This document shows, one piece after another, positions 8,607 through 17,104 of a stretch of 64,000 nt of DNA. Made by a program: the position numbers and the translations under genes. Position 1 is the stretch's first letter. Every line of letters begins with the position of its first letter. Origin of the DNA: a bacterium (GTDB taxonomy: Bacteria > Hinthialibacterota > Hinthialibacteria > OLB16); the NCBI GenBank assembly GCA_022072055.1, contig JAJVIK010000015.1:1-64000 (forward strand), in the 5' to 3' direction. The notes beneath the pieces were generated by a model. That model had not been told where the DNA came from and ran no database searches. It was given only the letters and a program-made list of their open reading frames with translations.

Positions 8607-9248
8607 CTATTGCCCCTTGACTGTAAGGTTATCAATGGTAATCACATCCGTGTCGGAATCAACCTGAGCGCGAATCCAGATCCCAAAGCTGGAGTTGTCA
8701 TCTGTATCGTCCTGCATCGAGAAATCCAACCGAACACGCCGACCTAAATCATAGCCCTGGCTCTGAAGGACGGATCGAGGGATAATCTTTGCCACCTTAC
8801 ATCGGTCGATTCCGTCAGCTTGGAGGGGATTGCCAGATGAGAATCGTGGCTGCCGACCGTCGTACAATTCTTGTCCATAGTCCGTCGTGAAGAAGACGGC
8901 CACGAGCTCCTCGATCAGCCAACAGTCCACGCAGCTTTGGAACCCAGTAAGGACGTTTTGACAGTTGCTCCATGGCAAGTATGACACATAGTCCTGGCGA
9001 TATTCGGGGTCGCGGATTTCATACCCCCAGGTCGATCCGCGCGGTCTGTAACCGTGGGGAATCTCGCTCAGCCCCTCGGCCTTCAGGTCAAACTCCACCA
9101 CCACGTTCTTGAATCCAGTGGTATCGATCTTCCTCCACAGCTCCCCGCCCTCGAAGTTGTGGATGTCGCAGAACGGATTGCACTCGTGGTTATCGTGGAC
9201 ACACGTGTCGGGATCGGGAGGCACTGGGGTCGGGCTTGGAGCGGCCAT
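8607..9248 (-). CDS. Short paralogue of the 5754-6962 protein, no signal peptide (cassette copy A)
   Basis: The ATG at 9248 is preceded by GAGGAGG about 8 bases away, so this start is favoured over the open frame reaching 9386. The 213-aa product begins directly in the Pro-rich linker (PTPVPPDPD) of the longer paralogue. It retains only the second domain: DTCVHDNHECNPFCD at the start, a WLIEELVAVFF core, and ITIDNLTVKG at the end. No signal peptide is present although the partner gene encodes an exported protein. The region 6340-6417 of the other copy is identical to the start of this gene. It looks like a copy truncated during duplication that kept or acquired a ribosome-binding site. Whether it is exported or functional is unknown. 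Confidence 0.7.
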   Translation of the reverse strand: MAAPSPTPVPPDPDTCVHDNHECNPFCDIHNFEGGELWRKIDTTGFKNVVVEFDLKAEGLSEIPHGYRPRGSTWGYEIRDPEYRQDYVSYLPWSNCQNVLTGFQSCVDCWLIEELVAVFFTTDYGQELYDGRQPRFSSGNPLQADGIDRCKVAKIIPRSVLQSQGYDLGRRVRLDFSMQDDTDDNSSFGIWIRAQVDSDTDVITIDNLTVKGQ

Positions 9249-9297
9249 TAGACAGCCTCCTCGGCCTGGGGTGTCGGAGTGGCGGATTCGATGGAGA

Positions 9298-9306
9298 AGT
9301 ATAGCA
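9298..9306 (-). promoter_or_regulatory. Extended -10 promoter candidate for cassette copy A
   Basis: On the minus strand TGC precedes TATACT, an extended -10 arrangement about 50 bases upstream of the ATG at 9248. No good -35 is seen. The adjacent divergent gene starts at 9435. Confidence 0.35.
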
Positions 9307-9434
9307 AATATCGGGGAGGTGGACAGGTAGTTTCTGATGCGCGCGGCTCGGACTGGCAGGCAGGATTCCTGTTCCACGGTCCCCACGGCTTACGCCACTA
9401 TCCATCGCGCGCCCGTCAAGCTTAAAGTCTCCCG

Positions 9435-10547
9435 ATGCCCAAAGTTCTTCACCTCTATAAGGATGTCTTTCCCCCGATCTATGGCGGCATCGAGGTGGTC
9501 CTCGGAAAGCTCGCCGCGCACCAGGTCCGGCGCGGTTGGGAGGTTGCGGTCGCGGTCTCGGGTCCGGTCGATCCAGAGTGGGGTAGGGAAAGCGGGGTTG
9601 AACTCCTCCCTGTTGGGGAGTGGGGCCGGATTCTGTCTAACCCGCTTGCTCCGGGGTTTCTCAAGGTCCTTCGCGAGACCCGCTATGATGTCCTGCACCT
9701 CCACCTGCCCTGTCCAACCGCGGTGATCGCGGCGCTGTATGCCGCGAAAAGAGGGACCCCCTGGTTCGTGTCGCACCAGAGCGACATTGTCCGCCAACGA
9801 CTCACCGGCGCGCTCTACTCCCCCTTCGAGTCGAAGTTCTTCTCGCGGGTCACGGAGATCTTTGTCTCCTCCCCGAACCTACTTGAAAGTTCCAGGGCGC
9901 TCTCCCATTTCAAAGGCAAGTGCAAGGTGGTTCCGCTGGGGATCTCACCGGAAGAGCCATCCGAGGCGGACCGCGGTGAGGCCGCCCGAATCCGCGCCGA
10001 GCATGACGGCAAGCCGATCATCCTGTTTGTGGGCAGGTTCCGCTGGTACAAGGGGCTGCATGTTCTGATCGAAGCCATGAACCAGGTGGATGGGGTCTTG
10101 CTTGTGGTCGGGTCCGGCACGGAACGGCAGGAACGGCTCGTACGCGCGCAAGCGGCCGCGATTCGCCATCCCCAGCGAATCCGTTTCCTCGGAACAGTCA
10201 GGGACCTCACCCCGCTGCTTGCGGCCACGGATGTCTTTTGTCTCCCATCCACCCATCGAGCCGAGGCGTTTGGGTATGTGCTGCTGGAGGCCTTCCGAGC
10301 GGGGGTTCCGGCGGTCACCACGGAGCTCGGCACGGGCACCTCGTTTGTGAACCAGGATGGGGTCACCGGCTTTGTGGTCCCCCCCAAGGATCCCGACAAG
10401 CTCGCAGGGGCGATCTGCCGGATGCTCGCCGACCCGAGTTTCCGGGCGCGATTCGGCGCGAACGCCCGAAGGAGAGTGGTGAACGAGTTTGGGATCGAGA
10501 AGATGGTGGATTCGATCCTGGAAAGCTACGAAATGGCGTTGGGGTAA
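9435..10547 (+). CDS. GT4-family glycosyltransferase
   Basis: This 370-aa protein has the GT-B fold layout of family 4 transferases. The N-terminal half has PPIYGGIEVVLGKLA, a glycine-rich acceptor-side loop, and VLHLHLP. The C-terminal half has ILFVGRFRWYKGLHVLIEA, a phosphate-binding region, and the E-x7-E nucleotide-sugar motif in AEAFGYVLLEA followed by a G-PAVTTELGTG loop. Members transfer a sugar from a nucleotide donor to lipid or polysaccharide acceptors on the cytoplasmic face of the membrane. The length is normal. The ribosome-binding site is weak. It stands alone between two minus-strand genes, so the acceptor and pathway cannot be inferred. Confidence 0.9.
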   Translation: MPKVLHLYKDVFPPIYGGIEVVLGKLAAHQVRRGWEVAVAVSGPVDPEWGRESGVELLPVGEWGRILSNPLAPGFLKVLRETRYDVLHLHLPCPTAVIAALYAAKRGTPWFVSHQSDIVRQRLTGALYSPFESKFFSRVTEIFVSSPNLLESSRALSHFKGKCKVVPLGISPEEPSEADRGEAARIRAEHDGKPIILFVGRFRWYKGLHVLIEAMNQVDGVLLVVGSGTERQERLVRAQAAAIRHPQRIRFLGTVRDLTPLLAATDVFCLPSTHRAEAFGYVLLEAFRAGVPAVTTELGTGTSFVNQDGVTGFVVPPKDPDKLAGAICRMLADPSFRARFGANARRRVVNEFGIEKMVDSILESYEMALG

Positions 10548-10556
10548 GCGGCTCCA

Positions 10557-10578
10557 AGACAGGCAACATGCCTGTCCC
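10557..10578. repeat. Short hairpin between convergent genes
   Basis: AGACAGGCA and TGCCTGTC form an 8-bp stem with a short loop immediately after the glycosyltransferase gene and before the stop of the convergent oxidoreductase gene. A similar but imperfect GGCAGGCAGGATTCCTG lies near 9354-9371. It may be a short dispersed repeat or a bidirectional terminator. There is no T-run. Confidence 0.35.
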
Positions 10579-10587
10579 ATGACAACC

Positions 10588-11910
10588 TCACCCCTTCGGC
10601 AACCTCCATGGCGCCCGGTAGGGATAAGTGATCAAGTGATTCGCCGTGGCGTTGCCTCTGACTCTCTCATTTTTCCCGTCCCATTCGATCGATTCTCCCG
10701 AAAGCAGCGCGAGGTTTCCCAGGTGAGCCACCGTGCTCACAAAGTGACCCACCTCCACATCCTCCACCGGCAATTCCCGCGAGCGCATGCAGTCCAGAAA
10801 GTTCCTCACATGAATCGCGCGAGAGTCCTCATCGGTGGTGTGCTCCTCGGCCTCCAGCGAGCTGCCCTCCTTCGGCTCCACCTTCCAGCCATTGCCCCAA
10901 AGGGTCAGTTTCGCCTCGGTGCCGTAAAACACGACGCCGTGCTCACGGCCCTCCGGACCGAATCCCGAAGCCGTGGCCTGGTGCTCCCAAGAGAGATTGA
11001 ATTCGGGGAACTGGTAGACCGCGGTTTGCGTGTCGGGGGTCTCGGTGAGGTCATCCCAGACATACTTCCCGCCGACTGAGTCCACTCGGAGCGGTGAAGG
11101 GGCTTTCATCGCCCAGAGCGCGAGGTTCAAAAGGTGGACCCCCCAATCGGTCATCAGCCCTCCGGCGTAATCCCAATACCACCGGAAGTTGAAATGGAAT
11201 CGCCCGGAATTGAAAGGACGCTTTTTCGCGGGACCAAGCCAGAAGTCAAAATCCACCCCCTCCGGGACAGCCCCATCCTCGGTCTTGCCCGGGCTCTTGA
11301 TCCAGGTGAGGAAGGCGAAGCAGCGCACCTGACGGATCTTGCCGAGCTTGCCCGACTGAACATAAGCCGCCGCCTCGGCCAGAGTGGGCGAGCTGCGCCA
11401 TTGGGTGCCCATCTGCACGATTCGGTTGTTGTGGCGAGCGGCGTTCAGCATCGCTCGTCCCTCGCCGATGCTTGTGGCCAGAGGCTTTTCGCAGTACACA
11501 TCCTTCCCGGCCTGACAGGCATAGATTGTCGGCAGAGCGTGCCAGTGGTCCGGGGTCGCCACCATGACCGCGTCGATGTCTTTCCTGTCGATGATGCGCC
11601 GAAAATCCTTGACCTCATCGGGGCGTTGGCCGCGGGCGTCCTCAACCATCTTGGCGGCTTCGGCCATGCGGCCGGAGTCCACATCGCAAACCGCCACGCA
11701 GTCCACATCCTCGAACTTGAGGAAGGTCATCATGTCCCCCTTCCCCATCCCGCCGGTGCCGATTGCCGCGAAGCGGATCCTGTCGTTGGCCCCCACGGTG
11801 GACGTCTTGAGAATCCTGGGCGTGGAGGCCTCGGATCTCTGTCCTTGCGCGCCCAGAGCGGCCGCGCCAAGCATTGAAAGCATGAATTCGCGTCGATGAA
11901 CACCTTGCAC
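10588..11910 (-). CDS. Tat-exported Gfo/Idh/MocA family oxidoreductase
   Basis: This 440-aa protein begins at a GTG preceded by AGGAGGG with 8-base spacing. Residues 6-40 form a twin-arginine signal (HRREFMLSMLGAAALGA). A Rossmann fold follows with IGTGGMGKGDM, CDVD and ATPDHWH motifs, then EKPLA containing the conserved Lys, and the C-terminal alpha/beta domain with WDYAGGLMTDWGVHLL. Family members use NAD(P) to oxidise, reduce or epimerise sugars and inositols. Tat export suggests folding with bound cofactor before transport to the periplasm, as in the many such paralogues of planctomycete-like bacteria. The substrate is unknown. It is monocistronic here. Confidence 0.9.
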   Translation of the reverse strand: MQGVHRREFMLSMLGAAALGAQGQRSEASTPRILKTSTVGANDRIRFAAIGTGGMGKGDMMTFLKFEDVDCVAVCDVDSGRMAEAAKMVEDARGQRPDEVKDFRRIIDRKDIDAVMVATPDHWHALPTIYACQAGKDVYCEKPLATSIGEGRAMLNAARHNNRIVQMGTQWRSSPTLAEAAAYVQSGKLGKIRQVRCFAFLTWIKSPGKTEDGAVPEGVDFDFWLGPAKKRPFNSGRFHFNFRWYWDYAGGLMTDWGVHLLNLALWAMKAPSPLRVDSVGGKYVWDDLTETPDTQTAVYQFPEFNLSWEHQATASGFGPEGREHGVVFYGTEAKLTLWGNGWKVEPKEGSSLEAEEHTTDEDSRAIHVRNFLDCMRSRELPVEDVEVGHFVSTVAHLGNLALLSGESIEWDGKNERVRGNATANHLITYPYRAPWRLPKG

Positions 11911-12218
11911 GACCGTTGCCCTCCTAGGTCTGTCGGAATTGGCGGAATCCTACGCGCCTCCGAAACGGATGGAAGACGGCGAAAAACAATTCAACCTCCC
12001 GGTTCCGGATGCCGATAATCGCTTCCGACTCATTTCCTTCCACTTAATCGTGATCTGCTTACACCATAAAGTGGGTCCGGACGGACCGGAAAATCAACCC
12101 AAAGAGGGTTGTAAACCCCCTTCATCGCCATGTAGAGATCGTGCTAGACTCGCTGACAAATCAGCGGAACTTGACACCAACGGTGCTGTAATTTTTTGAC
12201 CGAGGAGAGGTAAAACCC
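11911..12218. other. Divergent intergenic region
   Basis: These 308 bases separate the minus-strand oxidoreductase from the plus-strand giant protein. A TTGACA lies at 12171-12176 and a TGC-TAGACT extended -10-like element at 12142-12150, but neither pairs with a good partner. A strong ribosome-binding site (GAGGAGAGG) lies just before the ATG at 12219. No RNA gene is seen. Confidence 0.35.
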
Positions 12219-15200
12219 ATGAGAAAAGCGTGTCTGTTCACGGCGGTTCTTTGCGCGTTTCTTGGGGGGGCGTCCGCGCAGTCGCCCCAACTTCTGAACA
12301 ACTTCGATTCCGGAACAGAAGGGTGGTTCCAAAACTTCGGCACAATCAACATCGTCTCGGCGTCGGGCGGGTTGCTCACCTGGGTGAGTCCGGGCGGCAC
12401 AAGCGGCGCCATCTCCGACAGCTTCAACAACACGAACGCGCTTTTCCAGCCGAATGCGGGAGGAGTGGACCTGACCGGCATGTCCAGCCTGAATTTCCAC
12501 TTGGGCTACACCGGGTCCGATCCCACGATTGATGTGCAGTTCTTTGTCCAGGCCAGCCCAAGCAGCACCTATGTGGCCTTGGGTCCCGACCAGACCGTAA
12601 GCGCGGGAGCCAAGAACCTGATTTTCAGCGCCCCGCTCTCCGGGCTCACCCCGGAGCAGATCGCCTATATCCGCACCTGGGGGATCAACATCCGCTCACA
12701 TTCCGCCGACGCCAATTTCAGCCTCGGCTTTGTATCGTCCTCCGGGACTCCTCTTTTTTCCCGCCAGTTTGCAACCTTTGAACCGGGGACCCCGGATGGT
12801 GAGTTCAACAGCGCCATTGTGAATTTTGATGGAGCGGGGGTCCAAGGGAACTCCGGCCAGAACAATTCGGGCCTTTCGGTTGTGGGCGGCAGCCTGCAGT
12901 GGTTGGACCTCGGCGGCGGCCCGGGAGGGGCAATTTCGATCTTCAACGGATTCAACACCGGCTTTAACGGGCGCCCCACCGACCTCAGCAATTACGACTA
13001 CATCCACTGGGCGATTTCCGGCGACGAGGGCGTGGTCAAGACCATCAGCCCGGTGAATCTCCAGTTCTTCCTTCAAACCACCAACGGCTTCACCTACTCC
13101 GTTTTGGGACCCGACCAGTCCTTCACCCCGGATGGGACGCTCTATTCCTTTTACGCCCCGCTGGGGAATGTGGGAAACACGGATTTCGTGCAGACCATCG
13201 GGATGAATGTGGCCGGGCACCCGCAGGACATCACCTTCAGCGTGGACTTTATCGAAGCTGGCCAAGCGCTCCCGTACTCGTTTAACCTCCCCCCTTCCTC
13301 CTCGGGAACCGTTTCGAGGCTCCAACTCAATGGGTCAAACCTCGAGCTCATCCAAGAGCCCACGGGGACCCCACTTTTCAGCATTCCGGCGGCCCTTGTG
13401 AACCCGATCACCATCACCGGAGTTGCGGATCAGGATGACATGCTGATCATCGATTACAGCAACGCCGCGTTCGGTAATATCAGCGTGAATTTCCTCGGTG
13501 GCGATGGCGGCAACGACAGCCTCGAGTTCATCGGCGCGGGCTACCCGGCGGCCGAATACCATGTCAGCGACGGCATGAGCGGCAGCGGCGGCATATTGCT
13601 GAACGGTGGCACCATCGTTTTCACCGGGCTTGAACCGGTGACCATGAGCGGCATCGGCGTAATCGACTTCGAGACCCCCGCCAACGAGGACGACATCCTG
13701 GTGGATAGCCCCGGCGCCGGCCAGAACCGGGTGTCCGGAACCTCCAACGGCGGCGTTCCTTTTGAGGCGTTGACATTCTACGACGTGACCACCTTCATCC
13801 TCGACACGGGTTTCAATGATGTCACCGCGCCGAATGATGTGGTGGTGATTGATCCGGCCGGTCTGGTCGCCTCCAACCTGGTGGATTTCCAGATCCTCAC
13901 GGGGGAAGGCGATGACATCGTGAACGGCCAAGGGGCTATCGCGACCTCCGCCACCTTAACCGTGAACGCCGGTCCTGGCGTGGATAGCGTCACCGGCACC
14001 TTTGACGCCGACATCATTCTGGGCGGGCCGGGCAACGACACCCTGGTCGGAAGCCGTGGGAACGACCAGATCTTCGGCGAGGAAGACAACGACACCCTGA
14101 TCTGGAATAACGGCGACAACACCGACCTGATGGAGGGTGGACCCGGCGACGACGTGGTCCTGGTGAACGGCGCCCCGGCGGCCGGGGACCACTTCAAGAT
14201 GCGTCCCAATGGCATGCGATTCGACTTTGATCGGATCAACCTGATTCCCTTCACCCTCGACATCGGCACTTCGGAGACCTTGGATGTCAACGGCCTTGGC
14301 GGCGACGACATCTTTGACGTGACCGCCTCCGCCGATTTGTTCATCGACCTGGATGGCTTCGGCCATGTCACCGGCGACACCCTCAACGTGGACGCCCAAG
14401 GTCAGTCCGTCATGGTCTCCAAGGGGGTCTTCCCATTGCCGAACGGGACCATCCAGGTCGACTCCCTCCAGCCCATCGTTTATTCCAACATGGAGGATGT
14501 GAACATCCTCAACCAGCTCGCTCCGACCGAGACCGAAACCTCGGTTCCGACACAGACCGAGACCCCACTTCCGCCCACCGCGACGGAAACCCCCGTGCCG
14601 CCGACCGCGACTTCCACCGAAACGGAGATTCCCACGAGCACCGAAACCGAGGTCCCCTCGCCCACCCCGACCAACACCTTCGGTCCGGTGGTCCAAGCGG
14701 CGACGCTCACCATTTCCTGCTCCTGCACCATCGGAATCTATGGCGGACCGGATCCGTTCCATATCCGGATCGTAGGCGGGACTCTGCCGGAGGCCGATCC
14801 GCCTGCGGTTTCCTGCGAGGTCTTCAACTCGCTGGTCGACTGCCAGATCGATTGCTCCGCCGAGACCGGATTCGGTTGCGATGTGGTTCTCGGGAATGTC
14901 ACCCGCCAGATCATCAACTGCATCAACACCCAGGCGGCGGGAGTGGTCGTCGGAGTGACCGTCGCGGGCGACCCGGGTGTCATCGGGATTCAGAGCACCC
15001 AGCCGTTCTACATCGGGCTGTGCTCGCAGGAGCTGAACCTCGACTGCAACAACGAGGTTTGCTACCCGCTCAGCACTCGCCCGCTCTACAACATCTGCGA
15101 TGGCGATCCGTTCAACCAGAGCGATGACGACCTGACCTGCGGGCTCGGCTTCGAGGTGGAGAACGTGGTCGAGGGAACTCCGACACCCTCGGCGACACCC

Positions 15201-16979
15201 GCGACTCCGACCGAAACCCCGACCGAACCGCCCTTCATGTGCGTCCAGGCGGCCAACGTGGTCTTCGAGTGCGCCGGAGAGATTTCTCCGAACGCGGAGC
15301 CGATCATCCTCAAGATCGCTCAAGGGGTTTCCACCGCGACACAGTGCGCGATCAGCCGCTGCGACGAGACCCCCTTCGTGGAGTGCTTCATCGATCTGGC
15401 GGCGCTGGCGGATCCCGATCCCCTCGATCAGACCCCGTTTGATTGCGACGAGGCCCTGAGCTCGATTGTGAGTCAGGTCCTGGCCTGCATCAGCGCGCAG
15501 TCGGGAGGTTCCCTGGTGGCCTCGACCGATGGCCAGCCGCTCGGAACCATCTATATCCAAGGCGAATCCTCGTTCCACTGCTGCCTGTGCTCGAACGAGA
15601 TTCCGGGACTGAACTGCGCCGCGGCGGGCTTCCGCTGGCCGCTCGATAACTGCCCGCTCTACAACCTGGGCGATGGCGTCAGCGGCAACGAGGAAACCGA
15701 CTTCAGCGGCTTTGTGAACGGCATCGGATTGGTTTGCCTCGATGCCCTTTGCCCGGCCCCGACCTCCACGCCGACTCCGACGGAGACGGTTCCCACGGAG
15801 ACCCCGACGGTCACCGAGTCGCCGACCATCACCCCGACGCCGGGGTGTGAGAGCGGCCTGTACATGCTGATCTCCACAGGCGAAATCGAGCGCGTGGGCC
15901 ATCCGTTCTTGATCAATGGCGAGTTCAACTTCCCGATTCCTGACTTCGCCAAGGATCTGGAGCGCGGCCTGTCGAACTCGGGTCCGCCCACGACCGATTT
16001 GGTGGTGCTGGATGGCTCCGGCATCGCCCATTTCGTGGAGCATCCCGTGGATGATGTGGCCCCGGATGTGTCCGCGGTGTTCCCGCCGGACATGAACTTC
16101 CCAACCGGGCGCGCGGTGGACCTCCAGATGACCACCACCGGCGATGGCTTCTGGGTGCTGACCGACTTCGGCGGCATCTATCGCGCCGGAGACGCTCGCC
16201 AGGGAGGTGACCCGGTCCTCGTGCCCGGAACCGACATGATCGGACTGGGCGCGGATATCCCCTTCGGGGCGATGCGCCGTCCCGGCTTCCCGCCGGACGC
16301 CACCCTGAGGGCCGTGGCCATGATCGCGCTTGACGCCGCCGCGCCGCTCGATGACCCCGAAGGCTTCATCGTGATGGACAGCCAAGGCGGTCACTATCAG
16401 TTCGGCCCGGATGGCGGTCTGGTCGCGCCCGGAACCTTCTCCGGTTCGCCGGTCAATTCGCCCGAGCGATTGCTCGAACCTGACCCGAACCAGGGCGGCT
16501 ATGTCTGGCCGTTCTTCCCGGGCATCGACATCGCGCGCGACGCCGAGCTCTTCCCGACAGCCAAGAACGGCATCGTGGTCTTCGATGGCTGGGGCGGCAT
16601 CCACCCGATTCCGGTCAACGACCCGGCCAACCCGGTGTTCTTCACCCGCAACGAAGACCCGATGAATCCGGGAACCCTGATTACCACGGTCGGCATGCCG
16701 TACATCGTGGCCGGGTTCGACGATCCGGAGACGCTCGGACAGGATGAGAGCGATCCGGTCCAGTACGGCGCGGACGTGTACTCGATCTTCACCGACTTCG
16801 AGTTCTCGGCGGGCTGCGAAATGGGTTTCTACACGCTCGACAAGTTCGGCGGCGTGTTCGTCTTCGGTGAGGCCAGGAACGCGCCGGACAGCATCTTCCC
16901 GGCCTGGGCATTGCCCTACATCGCCACCCAGAACGCGGTCGCGATCGAGCTCTTCGGGTTCACCGAAGCGGGGCCTTGA
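12219..16979 (+). CDS. Giant secreted mosaic protein with RTX-like calcium repeats and duplicated Cys-rich modules
   Basis: This 1586-aa protein has a clear signal peptide (residues 1-21, cleavage after ASA). Two related beta-rich modules occupy about 22-190 and 195-355 (FDSGTEGWFQ and FEPGTPDGEF starts). A long beta region follows, with hemolysin-type nonapeptide repeats near residues 590-640 (GGPGNDTLVG, GNDQIFGEEDNDTL). A Thr/Pro/Glu linker (about 770-825) leads to two homologous Cys-rich modules, at about 831-985 and 1007-1180, each with PLYN near its end. A C-terminal ~375-residue part repeats aromatic-Gly motifs (DxxGGxYxxG), suggesting a propeller-like fold. A type I secretion signal is not needed given the Sec signal. 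No dockerin-like tail is visible, unlike its large neighbours. A 15-bp terminator follows the stop. Confidence 0.85.
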   Translation: MRKACLFTAVLCAFLGGASAQSPQLLNNFDSGTEGWFQNFGTINIVSASGGLLTWVSPGGTSGAISDSFNNTNALFQPNAGGVDLTGMSSLNFHLGYTGSDPTIDVQFFVQASPSSTYVALGPDQTVSAGAKNLIFSAPLSGLTPEQIAYIRTWGINIRSHSADANFSLGFVSSSGTPLFSRQFATFEPGTPDGEFNSAIVNFDGAGVQGNSGQNNSGLSVVGGSLQWLDLGGGPGGAISIFNGFNTGFNGRPTDLSNYDYIHWAISGDEGVVKTISPVNLQFFLQTTNGFTYSVLGPDQSFTPDGTLYSFYAPLGNVGNTDFVQTIGMNVAGHPQDITFSVDFIEAGQALPYSFNLPPSSSGTVSRLQLNGSNLELIQEPTGTPLFSIPAALVNPITITGVADQDDMLIIDYSNAAFGNISVNFLGGDGGNDSLEFIGAGYPAAEYHVSDGMSGSGGILLNGGTIVFTGLEPVTMSGIGVIDFETPANEDDILVDSPGAGQNRVSGTSNGGVPFEALTFYDVTTFILDTGFNDVTAPNDVVVIDPAGLVASNLVDFQILTGEGDDIVNGQGAIATSATLTVNAGPGVDSVTGTFDADIILGGPGNDTLVGSRGNDQIFGEEDNDTLIWNNGDNTDLMEGGPGDDVVLVNGAPAAGDHFKMRPNGMRFDFDRINLIPFTLDIGTSETLDVNGLGGDDIFDVTASADLFIDLDGFGHVTGDTLNVDAQGQSVMVSKGVFPLPNGTIQVDSLQPIVYSNMEDVNILNQLAPTETETSVPTQTETPLPPTATETPVPPTATSTETEIPTSTETEVPSPTPTNTFGPVVQAATLTISCSCTIGIYGGPDPFHIRIVGGTLPEADPPAVSCEVFNSLVDCQIDCSAETGFGCDVVLGNVTRQIINCINTQAAGVVVGVTVAGDPGVIGIQSTQPFYIGLCSQELNLDCNNEVCYPLSTRPLYNICDGDPFNQSDDDLTCGLGFEVENVVEGTPTPSATPATPTETPTEPPFMCVQAANVVFECAGEISPNAEPIILKIAQGVSTATQCAISRCDETPFVECFIDLAALADPDPLDQTPFDCDEALSSIVSQVLACISAQSGGSLVASTDGQPLGTIYIQGESSFHCCLCSNEIPGLNCAAAGFRWPLDNCPLYNLGDGVSGNEETDFSGFVNGIGLVCLDALCPAPTSTPTPTETVPTETPTVTESPTITPTPGCESGLYMLISTGEIERVGHPFLINGEFNFPIPDFAKDLERGLSNSGPPTTDLVVLDGSGIAHFVEHPVDDVAPDVSAVFPPDMNFPTGRAVDLQMTTTGDGFWVLTDFGGIYRAGDARQGGDPVLVPGTDMIGLGADIPFGAMRRPGFPPDATLRAVAMIALDAAAPLDDPEGFIVMDSQGGHYQFGPDGGLVAPGTFSGSPVNSPERLLEPDPNQGGYVWPFFPGIDIARDAELFPTAKNGIVVFDGWGGIHPIPVNDPANPVFFTRNEDPMNPGTLITTVGMPYIVAGFDDPETLGQDESDPVQYGADVYSIFTDFEFSAGCEMGFYTLDKFGGVFVFGEARNAPDSIFPAWALPYIATQNAVAIELFGFTEAGP

Positions 16980-17011
16980 TCCGGGACTGAATGACGGAAA
17001 CAGCCAAGACC

Positions 17012-17044
17012 AGGGGAGTGGAATCCGCGGGATTCCACTCCCCT
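17012..17044 (+). terminator. Rho-independent terminator
   Basis: A perfect 15-bp inverted repeat, AGGGGAGTGGAATCC (17012-17026) and its complement (17030-17044), encloses a 3-base loop and is followed by CTCTCTTTCTCCC. It lies about 30 bases after the stop of the giant secreted protein. The tail is pyrimidine-rich rather than a pure T-run. Confidence 0.75.
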
Positions 17045-17104
17045 CTCTCTTTCTCCCTTGACACGGACGTGGATTGTCTGCTGAATGAATCTTTTCGAGC
17101 CGAA

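Noticed and set aside
14023-14120. RTX repeats taken as proof of type I secretion
   Set aside because: The protein has a Sec signal peptide and no ABC transporter or membrane fusion gene is near; only the calcium-repeat similarity is kept.
13956-16604. 882-aa open frame on the minus strand inside the giant secreted gene
   Set aside because: It is a shadow of a high-GC plus-strand gene; it is His/Arg/Gly-rich without any domain, and the plus-strand frame has signal peptide, repeats and a good ribosome-binding site.
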